Shown here: piece by piece, positions 62,072 to 64,000 of the stretch
Position numbering within the stretch: the first letter of the stretch is position 1
Layout of the letters: the number at the start of each line of letters is the position of its first letter
Assembly: GCA_027485165.1 (NCBI GenBank)
Contig: JAIXRN010000017.1
Span: 124,001-188,000 of the forward strand
DNA: 64,000 bases
Source of the DNA: Rubrivivax sp.
GTDB taxonomy: Bacteria; Pseudomonadota; Gammaproteobacteria; Burkholderiales; Burkholderiaceae_C
Reading direction: 5' to 3'
The notes under the pieces: model-generated
The model's input: only the letters and a program-made list of their open reading frames with translations
The model's database searches: none
Told to the model about the DNA's origin: nothing
Made by a program: the position numbers and the translations under genes

Positions 62072-63439
62072 TTAAACGTGCAGCAAGAGATGTTCCCGTT
62101 CCCAGGGCGAAATCACCTTCATGAACTCGGCGTACTCGATCTCCTTCACCTCGGTGTAGACGGTGACGAACTCTTCCCCCAGCGCGCGCGCCAATTCCTT
62201 GCCTTCGCGCAGCAGGGTCAGGGCTTCGCCCAGGCTGCGCGGCAGGTCGAAGTCGCCCAGGTAGGCGTCGCCCTTGCATTCGGGCGAAGGCTCGATCTGG
62301 TTGACCATGCCCAGGTAGCCGCAGGCCAGGGTGGCGGCCAGCGCGACGTAGGGGTTGGCGTCGGCCCCGATCACGCGGTTCTCGATCCGCCTGGCCGCCG
62401 GCGTGGCCACCGGGCTGCGGATGCCCACGGTGCGGTTGTCGGTGCCCCACTGGATGTTGATCGGCGCGGCATTGCTGCGCACCAGCCGGCGGTAGCTGTT
62501 CACATAGGGCGCAAATAGCGCCATCGCCGCCGGGATGTATTTCTGCAGGCCGCCGATGTACCAGAAGAATTCCCGGCTGGGCGTGCCGTCGGGGTTGCTG
62601 AAGATGTTCAAGCCGGTGGCGGTGGACAGCACGCTTTGGTGCACGTGCATGGCGCTGCCGGGCTCGCCCGCAATCGGCTTGGCCATGAAGGTGGCGAACA
62701 TGTCGTGCCGCAGCGCGGCTTCGCGCACCGTGCGCTTGAACAGGAAGACTTCGTCGGCCAGCCCCAGCGGATGGGCGTGGAAGAAGTTGATTTCCATCTG
62801 GCCGGCGCCGACTTCGTGGATCAGCGTGTCCACGTTCAATTCCATCTTCTCGCAGTAGGCGTAGACGTCCTCGAACAGCGGGTCGAACTCGTTCACCGCG
62901 TCGATGCTGTAGGCCTGGCGCGATGTTTCGCTGCGGCCGCTGCGGCCCACTGGCGGCTTCAGGGGCACGTCGGGGTCGGTGTTGCGGGCCACCAGGTAGA
63001 ACTCCAGTTCAGGGGCCACCACCGGGTCCCAGCCGCGTGCGGCATACAGGTCGCACACGTGGCGCAGCACCGAGCGCGGTGCGAAGGGTACGAGCAGGCC
63101 TTCGCGGTCGTAGCAGTCATGAATGACCTGGGCCGTGGGGTCGGTGGCCCAGGGCACGATGCGCACGGTGGTGGGGTCGGGCCGCAAGTGCATGTCGCGG
63201 TCGGTGGGTTTGATGACGTCGTAGTACGGCCCTTCTTCCGGGAACTCACCCGTCACGCCCATCGCCACCACGGCTTCGGGCAGGCGCATGCCGCGGTCTT
63301 CGGTGAACTTCTTGCGCGGCAGGATCTTGCCGCGTGCCACGCCCGTGAGGTCGGGTACCAGGCATTCGATTTCGGTGACGTGGTTGTCGTCGAGCCAGAG
63401 CTCGAGGTCGGCAAAGCTGAAACGGTCGCGGGCGATCAT
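62072..63439 (-). CDS. Glutamine-synthetase-family ligase, probable gamma-glutamylpolyamine synthetase
   Basis: 455-residue GlnA-fold enzyme. VAPELEFYLVARN, EVGAGQMEINFFHAHPLGL and FMAKPIAGEPGSAMHVHQS are the ATP/metal and substrate motifs. The usual Pro-x-Asp-x-x-Arg-type core, NRTVGIRSPVATPAARRIEN, is also seen. The polyamine neighbours suggest PuuA/SpuI-like ligation of glutamate to putrescine or spermidine, not ammonium assimilation. The stop is 10 bases before the aminotransferase start; its own ATG overlaps the upstream PuuD-like stop. Confidence 0.92.
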   Translation of the reverse strand: MIARDRFSFADLELWLDDNHVTEIECLVPDLTGVARGKILPRKKFTEDRGMRLPEAVVAMGVTGEFPEEGPYYDVIKPTDRDMHLRPDPTTVRIVPWATDPTAQVIHDCYDREGLLVPFAPRSVLRHVCDLYAARGWDPVVAPELEFYLVARNTDPDVPLKPPVGRSGRSETSRQAYSIDAVNEFDPLFEDVYAYCEKMELNVDTLIHEVGAGQMEINFFHAHPLGLADEVFLFKRTVREAALRHDMFATFMAKPIAGEPGSAMHVHQSVLSTATGLNIFSNPDGTPSREFFWYIGGLQKYIPAAMALFAPYVNSYRRLVRSNAAPINIQWGTDNRTVGIRSPVATPAARRIENRVIGADANPYVALAATLACGYLGMVNQIEPSPECKGDAYLGDFDLPRSLGEALTLLREGKELARALGEEFVTVYTEVKEIEYAEFMKVISPWEREHLLLHV

Positions 63440-64000
63440 GGGTGCTGTGCAGGGTTGTCTTGCGGGCGGCGGGCCAGGCGCCGGGCCTGGTGCTGGCGTG
63501 CGGCCTGGCCGAAGGCGCTGAAGATGGCCATCGACACCGGGTTGCGGGCCGCCTGCCATTCAGGGTGCCATTGCAGGCAGAGGTTGAAGCCCGGGGTCTT
63601 TTCAGGAAAGGGCAGGCTGAAGGCCTCGATGAAGCCATCCGGCGCCAGCGCTTCCACACGCAAGCCCGGAGCCAGGATGCGCACACCCTGGCCATGCAGG
63701 GAATTGACGTCGAAGCTGCTGCGCCCGGTGGCCGCAGCCAGCACGCCGCCGGGCTGCACGGCCACGCTGTGCGCCGGGCCGTAGGCGACGTCGACACTGA
63801 CTGCGGGGTCGGCGCCTTCCGGGCCGCGGTGGTCCAGGAAGCCCGGCTCTTCCTGCACCGCCTGGTACAGGCTGCCGCCCAGGGCCACGTTCACTTCCTG
63901 CGTACCGCGGCAGATGGCCAGCAGCGGCAGGCCGCGGGCCAGCACGGCGCGGATCAGCGACAGGGTGAAGCCGTCGCGCGCCGGGTCCAGCGGCAGACTG
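63436..64000 (-). CDS. puuD: Gamma-glutamyl-GABA hydrolase (PuuD-like), partial
   Basis: Class I glutamine amidotransferase that should hydrolyse the gamma-glutamyl amide at the end of the gamma-glutamylated polyamine route. Visible: the nucleophile Cys in LLAICRGTQEVNVALGG, and the catalytic His/Glu in QWHPEW near the C-terminus. The gene continues past the window end at 64000, so the N-terminus is missing. The stop overlaps the ligase start by four bases (ATGA). Confidence 0.9.
   Translation of the reverse strand, partial: SLPLDPARDGFTLSLIRAVLARGLPLLAICRGTQEVNVALGGSLYQAVQEEPGFLDHRGPEGADPAVSVDVAYGPAHSVAVQPGGVLAAATGRSSFDVNSLHGQGVRILAPGLRVEALAPDGFIEAFSLPFPEKTPGFNLCLQWHPEWQAARNPVSMAIFSAFGQAARQHQARRLARRPQDNPAQHP

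Noticed and set aside
59389..62124. A 911-codon open frame on the plus strand, antisense to potF and the aminotransferase
   Set aside because: Composition is His/Val/Gln-rich without any motif. The minus-strand genes are clear, so this is an antisense shadow.

Overview
The window is about 64 kb of GC-rich, gene-dense chromosomal DNA from a beta-proteobacterium. The suggested group is Burkholderiales, most like the Rubrivivax/Leptothrix/Ideonella side. The reasons are the codon use, PEP-CTERM sorted proteins, a PHA phasin, the cysI-DUF934-cysH-cysD-cysN-cobA order, and a polyamine operon with a DUF3138 porin. No phage, IS element or CRISPR array is visible. The few decayed pieces are a LysR remnant beside tRNA-Asn and a 23-codon stub of an aquaporin gene.

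Layout. 0-1.7 kb: lgt, dnaQ, tRNA-Val(CAC) and a terminator. 1.8-8.4 kb: an envelope/secreted set with a TPR pseudo-protease, a 5'-nucleotidase, a PEP-CTERM protein, an ExoD-like protein and an M15 peptidase. 8.4-13.1 kb: ethanolamine ammonia-lyase eutBC, a hexanucleotide tandem repeat and a TonB/TolA-like protein. 13.2-18.8 kb: an alpha/beta hydrolase divergent from a LysR regulator, a PEP-CTERM glycerophosphodiesterase, a peroxiredoxin-like protein and a Tat-exported protein. 18.9-23.5 kb: an uncharacterised minus-strand module of DUF547 protein, phosphonate-type ABC transporter and metallophosphoesterase. 23.7-28.5 kb: a two-component system, a spondin-domain PEP-CTERM protein, a GST, the LysR remnant and tRNA-Asn. 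28.5-32.5 kb: a TonB-dependent receptor under a TPP riboswitch, ferredoxin-NADP reductase and ferredoxin. 32.6-38.7 kb: assimilatory sulfate reduction. 38.8-43.9 kb: a patatin lipoprotein, a phasin with a double operator, and an operon of an HDAC-like enzyme, a thioesterase, a nitroreductase and a 2-hydroxyacid dehydrogenase. 44.0-51.3 kb: the selenium locus. 51.3-55.0 kb: TPR, SH3 and cysteine-repeat secreted proteins and an EamA exporter. 55.1-64.0 kb: polyamine uptake and catabolism (porin, potIHGF, aminotransferase, glutamine-synthetase-like ligase, and a PuuD-like hydrolase cut by the window end).

The most interesting system is the selenium locus. On the minus strand senA (an EgtB-like selenoneine synthase) is followed by a complete PhnD/PhnC/PhnE/PhnE-type importer of the subclade associated with selD, and then a small membrane protein. 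On the plus strand, starting at the same CATG as senA, lie senB (selenosugar synthase-like glycosyltransferase) and selD/senC (selenophosphate synthetase). Together these could import a selenium oxyanion, activate it as selenophosphate, move it onto a sugar and insert it into hercynine. The enzymatic core is known from Variovorax. The linked importer, the membrane protein and the shared divergent start are the parts worth study. A second phosphonate-type importer with DUF547 and a phosphoesterase, 20 kb away, has no assigned substrate.

All calls come from reading the sequence and the translated proteins. No database search was run.
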